21,388 bases of DNA from Ramlibacter sp. GTDB lineage: Bacteria; Pseudomonadota; Gammaproteobacteria; Burkholderiales; Burkholderiaceae_C. The translations under genes and the position numbers were made by a program. The stretch is from NCBI GenBank assembly GCA_025351615.1, contig JANXVP010000345.1:1-21388 (forward strand), given 5' to 3'. Within the stretch, counting starts at the first letter, position 1; each line of letters opens with the position of its first letter. The notes under the pieces were generated by a model. The model made no database searches. It was not told the origin of the DNA and saw only the letters and a program-made list of their open reading frames with translations. Shown one piece after another: positions 15,211 to 21,388 of the stretch.

Positions 15211-15882
15211 ATGATCACCGTCCATCATTTGAACAATTCGCGGTCGCAGCGGGTGCTGTGGCTGCTGGAAGAGCTGGGCCTGGAATACGAGGTGCGACGC
15301 TACGAGCGCGACCCCGTCACGATGCTGGCGCCTCCCGAGCTGCGGGCTGTGCATCCGCTGGGCAAGTCACCGGTGATCACGGAAGGCGACCTGGTGCTGG
15401 CCGAATCGGGTGCGATTGTCGAATACCTGGTCGAAACCCATGGCCAGGGCCGCCTCGTGCCCGCGCCCGGCACGGCGCAGCGCCTGCGCTACCGCTACTG
15501 GCTGCACTACGCGGAAGGCTCCGCCATGCCGCCCCTGCTGCTGAAACTGGTGTTCGATCGCATCGGCAAGGCGAAGATGCCGTTCTTCGCAAAGCCGGTG
15601 GCGCGGGCCATCGCCGCGCGTGCAAAGGACAGTTTCATCCAGCCGCAGATCGACCAGCACCTGGACTACATGGAAGGCGAACTCGGTCGCAGCCGATGGT
15701 TTGCGGGGGACGAGTTCAGCGCCGCCGACGTGCAGATCAGTTTCCCGCTGGAGGCTGCCGCAGCGCGGGCCGGGCTCGACGCGAGCCGGCCCCGGCTGAT
15801 GGAGTTTCTGGCGCGCATCCACGCGCGGCCGGCGTACCAGCGTGCGCTGGCTCGCGGCGGCGAGTACAGCATCGTCAGCTAG
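15211..15882 (+). CDS. Glutathione S-transferase (Gtt1-like)
   Basis: 223-aa cytosolic GST. The N-terminal thioredoxin-like domain has the active-site serine region HHLNNSRSQRVLWLLEELGL and the glutathione-binding LGKSPVITEGDLVLAESGAI, with cis-Pro (SPV) and the ES pair. The C-terminal helical domain ends with WFAGDEFSAADVQISFPLEA, the conserved N-capping box and hydrophobic staple. The SRSQRVLWLLEELGL pattern is that of the Gtt1-like subgroup. It likely conjugates or reduces electrophiles with glutathione. It is a single-gene unit divergent from the PHP operon and convergent with pcp, whose stop is only 4 bp away. Confidence 0.93.
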   Translation: MITVHHLNNSRSQRVLWLLEELGLEYEVRRYERDPVTMLAPPELRAVHPLGKSPVITEGDLVLAESGAIVEYLVETHGQGRLVPAPGTAQRLRYRYWLHYAEGSAMPPLLLKLVFDRIGKAKMPFFAKPVARAIAARAKDSFIQPQIDQHLDYMEGELGRSRWFAGDEFSAADVQISFPLEAAAARAGLDASRPRLMEFLARIHARPAYQRALARGGEYSIVS

Positions 15883-15886
15883 CGCG

Positions 15887-16558
15887 CTAGTTCAGCGCGC
15901 CGGCCTGTTTGCGGATGTCGGTGCCGGTCGTGAGGGCGCAATCGATTGCGATTTCCAGTCCTTCGATGGTGTCGGCCAGTCGCATCGACGGCTGTCCCTG
16001 CTCGGGCAGCCAGGGCACATGGATCAACCCGCCGCGGACGCCGGCGAGGTCCTTGCGCTTCGCCAGTTCGTGCATCAGGCCATAGAAGAGATGGTTGCAG
16101 ACGAAGGTGCCGGCTGTCTGCGACACCTCGGCGCGGATGCCGGCGGCCTCCAGCGCAGCCAGCATCGCCTTGATCGGCAGGCTGCTGAAATAGGCTGCCG
16201 GGCCGCCCGCGATCACCGGTGTGTCGACCGGCTGCGCCTGCGCGTTGTCGGCGATCCGGGCGTCGTTGACGTTGATCGCCACCCGCTCGAGCGACAGCGC
16301 AGCACGGCCGCCGGCCTGTCCGGTGCAAAGCACCAGCTGCGGCCGATGCGTCGCCAGCAGGCCGCGCAGCACGTGGAGCGATTGGTCGAACACAGTGGGC
16401 ACCGACGCCGCCACGATGCGATGACCGGCGATCCATTTGCCATCAAGGGCCTGCGCCGCCTGCCAGCTCGGATTGACGGCATCGCCGCCGAAGGGGTCGA
16501 ACCCGGTGACCAGCACGACCGGAAACCGGCCCACGGCGGTGGGGGATGCAGGTACCAT
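15887..16558 (-). CDS. pcp: Pyroglutamyl-peptidase I (cysteine peptidase C15)
   Basis: 223 aa; removes N-terminal pyroglutamate from peptides in the cytoplasm. The family signature VVLVTGFDPFGGDAVNPSWQ is near the N-terminus. The catalytic triad is present: Glu 91 in LSLERVAIN, Cys 154 in AGTFVCNHLFYGL and His 180 in GGLIHVPWLPEQ. Length and spacing match the roughly 215-aa family norm. I chose ATG 16558 (MVPASPTAVGRFPVVL); the upstream extension of this frame is the antisense of the neighbouring metallopeptidase. It is divergent from that gene with only 37 bp between the two starts, so their promoters must overlap. No clear Shine-Dalgarno precedes it. Confidence 0.95.
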   Translation of the reverse strand: MVPASPTAVGRFPVVLVTGFDPFGGDAVNPSWQAAQALDGKWIAGHRIVAASVPTVFDQSLHVLRGLLATHRPQLVLCTGQAGGRAALSLERVAINVNDARIADNAQAQPVDTPVIAGGPAAYFSSLPIKAMLAALEAAGIRAEVSQTAGTFVCNHLFYGLMHELAKRKDLAGVRGGLIHVPWLPEQGQPSMRLADTIEGLEIAIDCALTTGTDIRKQAGALN

Positions 16559-16595
16559 GGATTGACTGTACCGCAGGCTGCGAAGGAGAAAGAAC

Positions 16596-17483
16596 ATGCG
16601 TTGGGAAGGCAATCGGGAATCCAGCAACGTCGAGGATGTGCGCGACTCCGGTGACGGCGGGGGTGGGGGCGGCGGCTTCGGCGTCGGCGGCCGCACGATC
16701 GGCATCGGCACCATCGTGATCGCGCTGGTTGGCGGCGCCATTTTCGGCATCAACCCGCTTACCTTGCTGGGCATGCTCAGCGGCGGCGGCGGACCGGCGC
16801 CGCAGGCCCAGCAGGCCCCGGCCCATGCGCCGCCAGCGGATGACAAGGGTGCGAAATTCGTTTCCGTGGTGCTGGCCGACACCGAAGACGTCTGGACCCA
16901 GCTGTTCACCAATGGCGGTGCCACCTACCATCCGCCCAAGCTGGTGCTGTTTCGCGGCGCCGTGGCAACCGGTTGCGGTTCGGGCCAGAGCGCGATGGGT
17001 CCTTTCTACTGCCCGAATGACCAGAAGGTGTACATCGACCTGGGTTTTTACGAAACGCTGCGCACCCGGCTCGGCGCGCCCGGCGAGTTTGCCCAGGCCT
17101 ATGTGATTGCCCACGAGGTCGGCCACCATGTGCAGGATGAACTGGGCATCACCCGCAAGGTCGACGGGATGCGCTCGCGGATGGGCCAGGCCCAGGCCAA
17201 TGCGGTCAGCGTGCGGGTCGAATTGCAGGCGGACTGCTTCGCGGGCGTGTGGGCCAACCATTCGCAGCAATCCAAGCACTGGCTCGATCCGGGCGACGTG
17301 GAAGCCGCCATGAACGCCGCCGCCAAGATTGGCGACGATGCCCTGCAGCGCTCAGCCGGCCGATCCGTCGTCCCTGAAAGTTTCACGCACGGGTCGAGCG
17401 CACAGCGCCAGCGCTGGTTCAATGCCGGCTACCAGGGCGGGACGGTCAAGGGCTGCGACACGTTCGGCACCCAGAGCCTCTAA
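16596..17483 (+). CDS. ypfJ: YpfJ-type neutral zinc metallopeptidase
   Basis: 295-aa membrane-anchored putative zinc peptidase of the neutral zinc metallopeptidase family (PF04228). The N-terminus is the conserved MRWEGNRESSNVEDVRDSG, followed by a glycine run (residues 19-27), one hydrophobic segment (TIGIGTIVIALVGGAIFGI, about 34-53) and a Pro/Ala linker. The catalytic domain contains FYCPNDQKVYIDLGFYETL, the zinc site AYVIAHEVGHHVQDELG (HExxH) and VRVELQADCFAGVWA, which supplies the further acidic ligand. A strong ribosome site (AAGGAGA) precedes ATG 16596. Its substrate is not known in any species to my knowledge. A long hairpin lies immediately downstream. Confidence 0.93.
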   Translation: MRWEGNRESSNVEDVRDSGDGGGGGGGFGVGGRTIGIGTIVIALVGGAIFGINPLTLLGMLSGGGGPAPQAQQAPAHAPPADDKGAKFVSVVLADTEDVWTQLFTNGGATYHPPKLVLFRGAVATGCGSGQSAMGPFYCPNDQKVYIDLGFYETLRTRLGAPGEFAQAYVIAHEVGHHVQDELGITRKVDGMRSRMGQAQANAVSVRVELQADCFAGVWANHSQQSKHWLDPGDVEAAMNAAAKIGDDALQRSAGRSVVPESFTHGSSAQRQRWFNAGYQGGTVKGCDTFGTQSL

Positions 17484-17498
17484 GTCAGCGCCGCATTG

Positions 17499-17540
17499 CG
17501 CATTTCCGGCCGGGCGCCCACCCTGGCGGCGCGAAATGCG
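17499..17540. other. Long hairpin between ypfJ and the helicase gene
   Basis: CGCATTTC (17499-17506) pairs perfectly with GAAATGCG (17533-17540), and inside it GCCGGG can pair with CCTGGC with one G-T wobble. The structure spans most of the 73-bp gap. It has no U-tract, so it is a weak candidate intrinsic terminator for ypfJ. Alternatively it sits across the helicase promoter. The right arm runs straight into GATAAT. Confidence 0.45.
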
Positions 17541-17545
17541 ATAAT
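17540..17545 (+). promoter_or_regulatory. Candidate -10 box of the RhlE-type helicase gene
   Basis: GATAAT lies 12 bp before the ATG at 17557. If used, transcription would start around 17551 and give an almost leaderless mRNA, which fits the lack of any Shine-Dalgarno before this start. No good -35 box is seen, because the expected position falls within the hairpin. Confidence 0.35.
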
Positions 17546-17556
17546 CGACGGCTCTG

Positions 17557-18990
17557 ATGCCTTCTTCCTTTTCCAATTTGTCGCTGGCCGAACCGCTGGC
17601 GCGCGCCGTAGCCGAAATGGGCTACGAATCCATGACCCCCATCCAGGCCCAGGCGATTCCGGTCGTCCTCACAGGCAAGGATGTGATGGGCGCAGCCCAG
17701 ACGGGCACCGGCAAGACCGCGGCTTTTTCGCTGCCCTTGTTGCAACGGCTCCTCAAGCACGAGAACGCCTCGACATCGCCGGCGCGGCACCCGGTGCGTG
17801 CACTGGTGTTGCTGCCCACCCGGGAGCTGGCCGACCAGGTCGCGCAGCAGGTCAAGCTCTATTCCAAGTACACCAACCTGCGCAGCGCCGTGGTGTTCGG
17901 CGGGATGGACATGAAGCCGCAGACGCTGGAACTCAAGCGCGGCGTCGAGGTGCTCGTCGCGACACCGGGCCGGTTGCTGGACCACATCGAGGCCAAGAAC
18001 GCGGTCCTGAATCAGGTGGAGTACGTGGTGCTGGACGAGGCCGACCGGATGCTGGACATCGGCTTCCTGCCCGACCTGCAGCGGATCCTGTCGTTCCTGC
18101 CCAAGCAGCGCACGACGCTGCTTTTTTCAGCGACCTTCTCCCCGGAAATCAAGCGGCTGGCCAACAGCTACCTGAACGACCCGGTCACCATCGAAGTGGC
18201 GCGTCCCAATGAGGCCGCCTCGACCGTCGAGCAGCATTTCTACAGCGTCAACGACGACGACAAGCGCCGGGCGCTGCGGCAGATCGTGCGCCAGCGCGGC
18301 CTGACGCAGGCCTTCGTGTTCGTCAACAGCAAGCTCGGTTGCGCGCGGCTGGCCCGCTCGCTGGAGCATGAGGGCATGAAGACCACGGCGTTGCACGGCG
18401 ACAAGAGCCAGGACGAGCGGCTGAAGGCCCTGGAGTCGTTCAAGAAAGGCGAGGTCGATCTGCTGGTCGCCACCGATGTCGCCGCGCGGGGGCTGGACAT
18501 CAAGGACGTGCCGGCAGTGTTCAACTTCGACGTGCCGTTCAACGCCGAGGACTACATCCACCGGGTGGGCCGCACCGGACGCGCCGGCGCTTCAGGGCTG
18601 GCCGTGACCTTTGTCTCCAGCAGCGACGGCCGGCTGGTCGCCGACCTGGAAAAGCTGCTGAAGAAGAAGATCGAGCTCGAACCCATCGAGTACGAGGAAG
18701 ACAAGCCGCGAGGCCGCATCAACGATGGCCGCCGGGCCTGGCGTGAAGCCGGTGAACTCGGCGACCCGCGCGACGCGCTCGATGCGCCGCCGGTGCGCGA
18801 GCGCATGCCGGTTGCGCAACGTGAATTCCGGGCCGCCCCGCGGTCGCAGGATCCATTCTTCGACCAGCCTTACCAGGCCCTGTCCAGCGATGCGCCGCCC
18901 GCCTGGGAGGCCGGCGCCCGGCCGACCAATCGCATCTCGGCCAACATCAAGTCCAAGCGCAAAGTCGCCGCGCTGTTCAAGCCGGAATAG
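17557..18990 (+). CDS. rhlE: DEAD-box ATP-dependent RNA helicase, RhlE type
   Basis: 477-aa RNA helicase that remodels RNA and ribosome assembly intermediates. All motifs are intact: Q motif in YESMTPIQAQAIP, Walker A AQTGTGKTAAF, Ia PTRELADQV, GG, TPGRL, DEAD in VVLDEADRMLDIGF, SAT in LLFSATFSPE, and in domain 2 AFVFVNSKLG, TTALHGDKSQDERLKALESF, ATDVAARGLDIKDVPAVFNF and HRVGRTGRAG. The C-terminal extension after residue 370 is charged and of low complexity, ending NRISANIKSKRKVAALFKPE, a tail common in betaproteobacterial RhlE proteins. The Q-motif-proximal sequence suits RhlE rather than SrmB or DbpA. It is probably induced in cold, by family knowledge. The gene stands alone, ending at a hairpin shared with convergent apaH. 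Confidence 0.93.
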   Translation: MPSSFSNLSLAEPLARAVAEMGYESMTPIQAQAIPVVLTGKDVMGAAQTGTGKTAAFSLPLLQRLLKHENASTSPARHPVRALVLLPTRELADQVAQQVKLYSKYTNLRSAVVFGGMDMKPQTLELKRGVEVLVATPGRLLDHIEAKNAVLNQVEYVVLDEADRMLDIGFLPDLQRILSFLPKQRTTLLFSATFSPEIKRLANSYLNDPVTIEVARPNEAASTVEQHFYSVNDDDKRRALRQIVRQRGLTQAFVFVNSKLGCARLARSLEHEGMKTTALHGDKSQDERLKALESFKKGEVDLLVATDVAARGLDIKDVPAVFNFDVPFNAEDYIHRVGRTGRAGASGLAVTFVSSSDGRLVADLEKLLKKKIELEPIEYEEDKPRGRINDGRRAWREAGELGDPRDALDAPPVRERMPVAQREFRAAPRSQDPFFDQPYQALSSDAPPAWEAGARPTNRISANIKSKRKVAALFKPE

Positions 18991-19001
18991 GGAGTTGCGC
19001 C

Positions 19002-19021
19002 GCCGGGCGATTCCGCCCGGC
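19002..19021. terminator. Bidirectional hairpin between rhlE and apaH
   Basis: GCCGGGCG (19002-19009) and CGCCCGGC (19014-19021) form a perfect 8-bp GC stem with a four-base loop (ATTC), in the 47-bp gap between two convergent genes. There is no U-run on either side, so termination would rely on the stem or on Rho. Position strongly suggests a shared terminator. Confidence 0.6.
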
Positions 19022-19037
19022 AGTCCCGATGGCCCAG

Positions 19038-19868
19038 TCACCCGGGCGGCAGCACCTGCTCGCATCCCTCCTGGATCAATTCCTGCCCTGCGGCTGCGTC
19101 GCCGAGCCGCAGCGCGCTCAGGCAGCCACCCCAGACACAACCGGTGTCCAGCGAAAGAATATCGGGGCGTTGCAGGTAGCCCAGCGCCGACCAGTGGCCG
19201 AAAGCGATCGGCACCCCGGCAGTCCGGCGCGCCGGCAGGTCGAACCAGGGCAGAAAACCCGGGGGCGCTGCATCGAGCCCGCCAGCAACCTTCAGATCCA
19301 TCACGCCATCCGGCGTGCAGAAGCGCAGCCGCGTCAATGCATTGACGATGATCCGCAACCGGTCGGCGCCCTGTAGCGCGTCGTTCCAGCGCGCCGGCTC
19401 GTTGCCGTACATCCCCGACAGAAATTCGACCAGCCTGGGGCCGCGCAGCGCGTTCTCGACTTCTGCCGCCAGCCCCAGCACCTGGTCTGCATCCCATTGC
19501 GGCAACACGCCACCATGGACCATCAGCCAGCCATGCGCGCGGATCGCCATCGGCCGGCGGCGCAGCCACGCCAGCAGCGGTTCACGGTCGACCGCCAGCA
19601 GTACCGAGTCCATGGTGTCGTTGCGGTGTGGCGCCCGCAAGCCGTGCGCCACTGCGAGCAAGCTGAGGTCATGGTTGCCCAGCAGGCAGTGGGCCGAGCC
19701 CTCCAGCGCCATCATCCGGCGCAGCACGGCGGCCGAGTCGGGCCCCCGGTTGACCAGGTCGCCCAGGAGGTACAGCGTGTCCCGGCTCGGGGAAAAACAG
19801 ACTTTCCGGAGCAACCGGCCAAGGGCCGCGTCGCAACCCTGCACGTCGCCGATCAGATAAGTCGCCAT
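19038..19868 (-). CDS. apaH: Symmetrical bis(5'-nucleosyl)-tetraphosphatase
   Basis: 276 aa, the usual ApaH length. It hydrolyses Ap4A to two ADP and also removes Np4 caps from RNA, in the cytoplasm. Calcineurin-type phosphoesterase motifs are YLIGDVQGCD (motif I), YLLGDLVNRGPDSA (motif II) and CLLGNHDLSLL (motif III), with the later His in WLMVHGGVLPQWD. Motif I has Gln where the E. coli protein has His (GDVHG); this GDxQG form is found in other ApaH proteins and is not by itself a sign of inactivity. ATG 19868 (MATYLIGDV) is the standard start; the frame is open 7 codons further. It is divergent from the CBS-domain gene and convergent with rhlE. Confidence 0.95.
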   Translation of the reverse strand: MATYLIGDVQGCDAALGRLLRKVCFSPSRDTLYLLGDLVNRGPDSAAVLRRMMALEGSAHCLLGNHDLSLLAVAHGLRAPHRNDTMDSVLLAVDREPLLAWLRRRPMAIRAHGWLMVHGGVLPQWDADQVLGLAAEVENALRGPRLVEFLSGMYGNEPARWNDALQGADRLRIIVNALTRLRFCTPDGVMDLKVAGGLDAAPPGFLPWFDLPARRTAGVPIAFGHWSALGYLQRPDILSLDTGCVWGGCLSALRLGDAAAGQELIQEGCEQVLPPG

Positions 19869-19881
19869 CCCGCGATTGTGC

Positions 19882-19909
19882 TTGGGCACGGGGTCCGATC
19901 AAGTAAAGT
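19882..19909 (+). promoter_or_regulatory. Candidate promoter of the DUF21/CBS membrane protein gene
   Basis: TTGGGC (19882-19887), a 16-bp spacer and TAAAGT (19904-19909) resemble a sigma-70 promoter. They lie 30 bp before the ATG at 19939, in the 70-bp divergent gap with apaH. The match to consensus is modest. Confidence 0.35.
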
Positions 19910-19938
19910 GCCAGCGTGTCCGACTCTCCTGGCCTTCG

Positions 19939-21258
19939 ATGGACTATCTGCTGATCACGCTGCTGACCTTGCTCAATGCCGTCTTCGCGATGTCCGAACT
20001 GGCGCTGGCGTCCAGCCGCAAGGTCCGGTTGATGGTGTTGGCGGAAGACGGCAATGGCGGCGCGGCGGCGGCACTGCGGCTGCTGGAACATCCGACCCGC
20101 TTCCTGTCGACAGTCCAGGTCGGCATCACCTCGATCGGCGTTCTCAACGGCATCGTGGGCGAGGCCGCCTTCAGCGACAAGCTGGCGCACTGGATCCATG
20201 GCTTCGGCATTGCCGACCGGCCGTCGGCCATCGCGGCGACAGCCATCGTCGTCACCGTGATCACCTTCATCACGATCATCTTCGGTGAGCTGGTGCCCAA
20301 GCGGATCGGCCAGCTCTATCCCGAGCCCGTCGCGTGCTGGGTGTCGCGGCCGATGGCCTGGCTGGCCAGGGCGGCTGGCCCGTTCGTGAAGCTGCTGTCG
20401 GCAACCACGCAGGGCGTCCTGCGGCTGCTGCGCATCGACACGACCCAGACCCGCGGCATGACCGAGGAGGAAATCGAGCACAGCCTGGAGGAAGGGGTCG
20501 ACGCCGGCGTGATCGAGCAGCACGAGCGCCAGATGGTGCGCAACCTGTTCGCCCTGGACGGGCGGCCGCTCACGTCGCTGATGGTGCCGCGATCGGACAT
20601 CGAGTGGCTGGATGCCGGCCTGAGCATCGCGGACTGCATGCGCCAGGCGGGCGACGACGGGTCGCACTCGTGGTACCCGGTGTGCCGGGGCTCGCTCGAC
20701 AACGTGCTGGGCGTGATCAGCGTCGCGCAATTGCTGCACCTGGGCCAGAACCACGCCAGCACCGTTGCGGAGCATGCGCAGCCCGCCCTGTTCATGCCCG
20801 AGACGCTGACCGGCATGGAACTGCTGGAGCAGTTTCGCCAGCGCTCTGGCCGCATGGTCTTCGTGGTGGACGAATACGGCGTGGTCCAGGGCCTGATCAC
20901 GCCGCATGACCTGCTCGAGGCCATCACCGGCGAGTTGCAGCCCGGCGTGCCGGCCGACGCCTGGGCCACCCCCCGGGAGGACGGATCGTGGTTGCTGGAC
21001 GGCTTGATGCCGGTGTCCGAGCTGAAGGCGCGGCTGGAAATCCGGGAACTGCCGCAGGAAGAGCGCGGTCGCTACAACACCGTGGCGGGGCTGCTGCTTG
21101 CAGTCTCTGGCCATTTGCCGCGAACCGGCGAGCGCATCGATTGCGGCGACTGGCTGTTCGAGGTCGTCGACCTGGACGGCCGGCGCATCGACAAGGTGCT
21201 GGCATGGCGCCAGCCGGGTGCGAAGCCCGAACCGGCAGCGGCCGTTCCAGAAGTCTGA
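19939..21258 (+). CDS. DUF21/CBS/CorC_HlyC-domain membrane protein (hemolysin-C / CorC family)
   Basis: 439 aa with an N-terminal CNNM (DUF21) transmembrane domain, residues 1-190, three to four helices (MDYLLITLLTLLNAVFAMSE, ... VVTVITFITIIFGELVPKRI). A typical linker follows, TRGMTEEEIEHSLEEGVDAG. The two CBS modules lie at about 205-340 (LTSLMVPRSDIEWLDAGLSI; RMVFVVDEYGVVQGLITPHD) and a C-terminal CorC_HlyC domain ends the protein (RYNTVAGLLLAVSGHLPRTG). Family members bind ATP/Mg through CBS and are implicated in Mg, Co or Na transport; 'hemolysin' is a historical label. ATG 19939 begins just before the first helix. A 19-bp gap separates it from the downstream SapC-family gene, so the two may form an operon. 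Confidence 0.93.
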   Translation: MDYLLITLLTLLNAVFAMSELALASSRKVRLMVLAEDGNGGAAAALRLLEHPTRFLSTVQVGITSIGVLNGIVGEAAFSDKLAHWIHGFGIADRPSAIAATAIVVTVITFITIIFGELVPKRIGQLYPEPVACWVSRPMAWLARAAGPFVKLLSATTQGVLRLLRIDTTQTRGMTEEEIEHSLEEGVDAGVIEQHERQMVRNLFALDGRPLTSLMVPRSDIEWLDAGLSIADCMRQAGDDGSHSWYPVCRGSLDNVLGVISVAQLLHLGQNHASTVAEHAQPALFMPETLTGMELLEQFRQRSGRMVFVVDEYGVVQGLITPHDLLEAITGELQPGVPADAWATPREDGSWLLDGLMPVSELKARLEIRELPQEERGRYNTVAGLLLAVSGHLPRTGERIDCGDWLFEVVDLDGRRIDKVLAWRQPGAKPEPAAAVPEV

Positions 21259-21277
21259 TCACTCAAGGAGTCGTCCC

Positions 21278-21388
21278 ATGTCCGACGCTGTGTATTACGA
21301 AAAGCCGGTGCTGCTCGATCGCGACAAGCATCGCCGGCGCAAGGTCCGTCCGGCTGTCGGTTTCGCCTTCGCGCGCAAGGCGAACTCG
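21278..21388 (+). CDS. SapC-family protein, N-terminal 37 residues (window edge)
   Basis: ATG 21278 with a good ribosome site (AAGGAG, seven bases upstream) opens a frame that runs off the right edge. The visible protein, YYEKPVLLDRDKHRRRKVRP then FAFARKANS, matches the start of SapC-family proteins (PF07277), which typically read ...P(V/L)xLDRxxHRxLRLRPxxDFAFARxxNS. The family is named from S-layer-associated genes and its biochemical role is uncertain. About 200 residues are missing. It probably shares a transcript with the CBS-domain protein upstream. Confidence 0.75.
   Translation, partial: MSDAVYYEKPVLLDRDKHRRRKVRPAVGFAFARKANS

Noticed and set aside
19669..21114. Minus-strand ORF of 481 codons at the right
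   Set aside because: Antisense of the CBS-domain protein and part of the apaH region; composition is that of a shadow.

Overview
The window reads as a chromosomal segment of a GC-rich betaproteobacterium, most likely order Burkholderiales. Most genes are dense, GC-rich and recognisable housekeeping genes (trpS with a short C-terminal extension, a TrpS/M50/YciO/PHP gene block, rhlE-type helicase, ypfJ, apaH, SapC). There are no rRNA or tRNA genes and no CRISPR array. The genus cannot be fixed from the sequence alone.

Layout. 1-1379: one end of an intact-looking IS3-family (IS150-type) insertion sequence, with orfA, an A7 slippery site and orfB in the -1 frame. OrfB has a DD(35)E triad and runs off the left edge. 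1380-1860: a graveyard of older elements, namely the C-terminal scrap of a second IS3-family orfB and a multiply frameshifted IS1182-type transposase remnant. 1840-3000: a two-gene accessory unit (ParB-like nuclease-fold protein followed by an MgtC/SapB membrane protein). 3000-3640: a decayed MNT-type nucleotidyltransferase that has lost both metal-binding aspartates, and a small DUF3606-like gene. 3640-4870: small orphan proteins, one with a LETM1-like stretch and membrane segment, plus a possible split small gene.

4870-10670 is a signalling and DNA-repair block: a soluble PAS-PAS hybrid histidine kinase, a membrane-anchored hypothetical protein, a Ku NHEJ protein with a histone-H1-like basic tail and no LigD in view, a six-helix membrane histidine kinase, and a NarL-type response regulator. 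The last two converge and overlap tail to tail by 22 bp, so they probably form a two-component pair.

10720-15140 is a minus-strand operon read in the order PHP phosphatase (rnm-like), EamA transporter, YciO/YrdC protein, M50 site-2 protease, trpS, with GTGA and ATGA overlaps. The EamA gene carries a single-base frameshift. 15211-21388 holds a Gtt1-like GST, pyroglutamyl peptidase, YpfJ-type metallopeptidase, RhlE-type helicase, ApaH, a DUF21/CBS/CorC membrane protein and the start of a SapC-family gene.

I did not find a clearly new multi-gene system. The best leads are the ParB-like/MgtC pair next to insertion-sequence debris, the LETM1-like small membrane protein, the dead nucleotidyltransferase, the YegP-like tail on TrpS and the tail-to-tail kinase/regulator pair.
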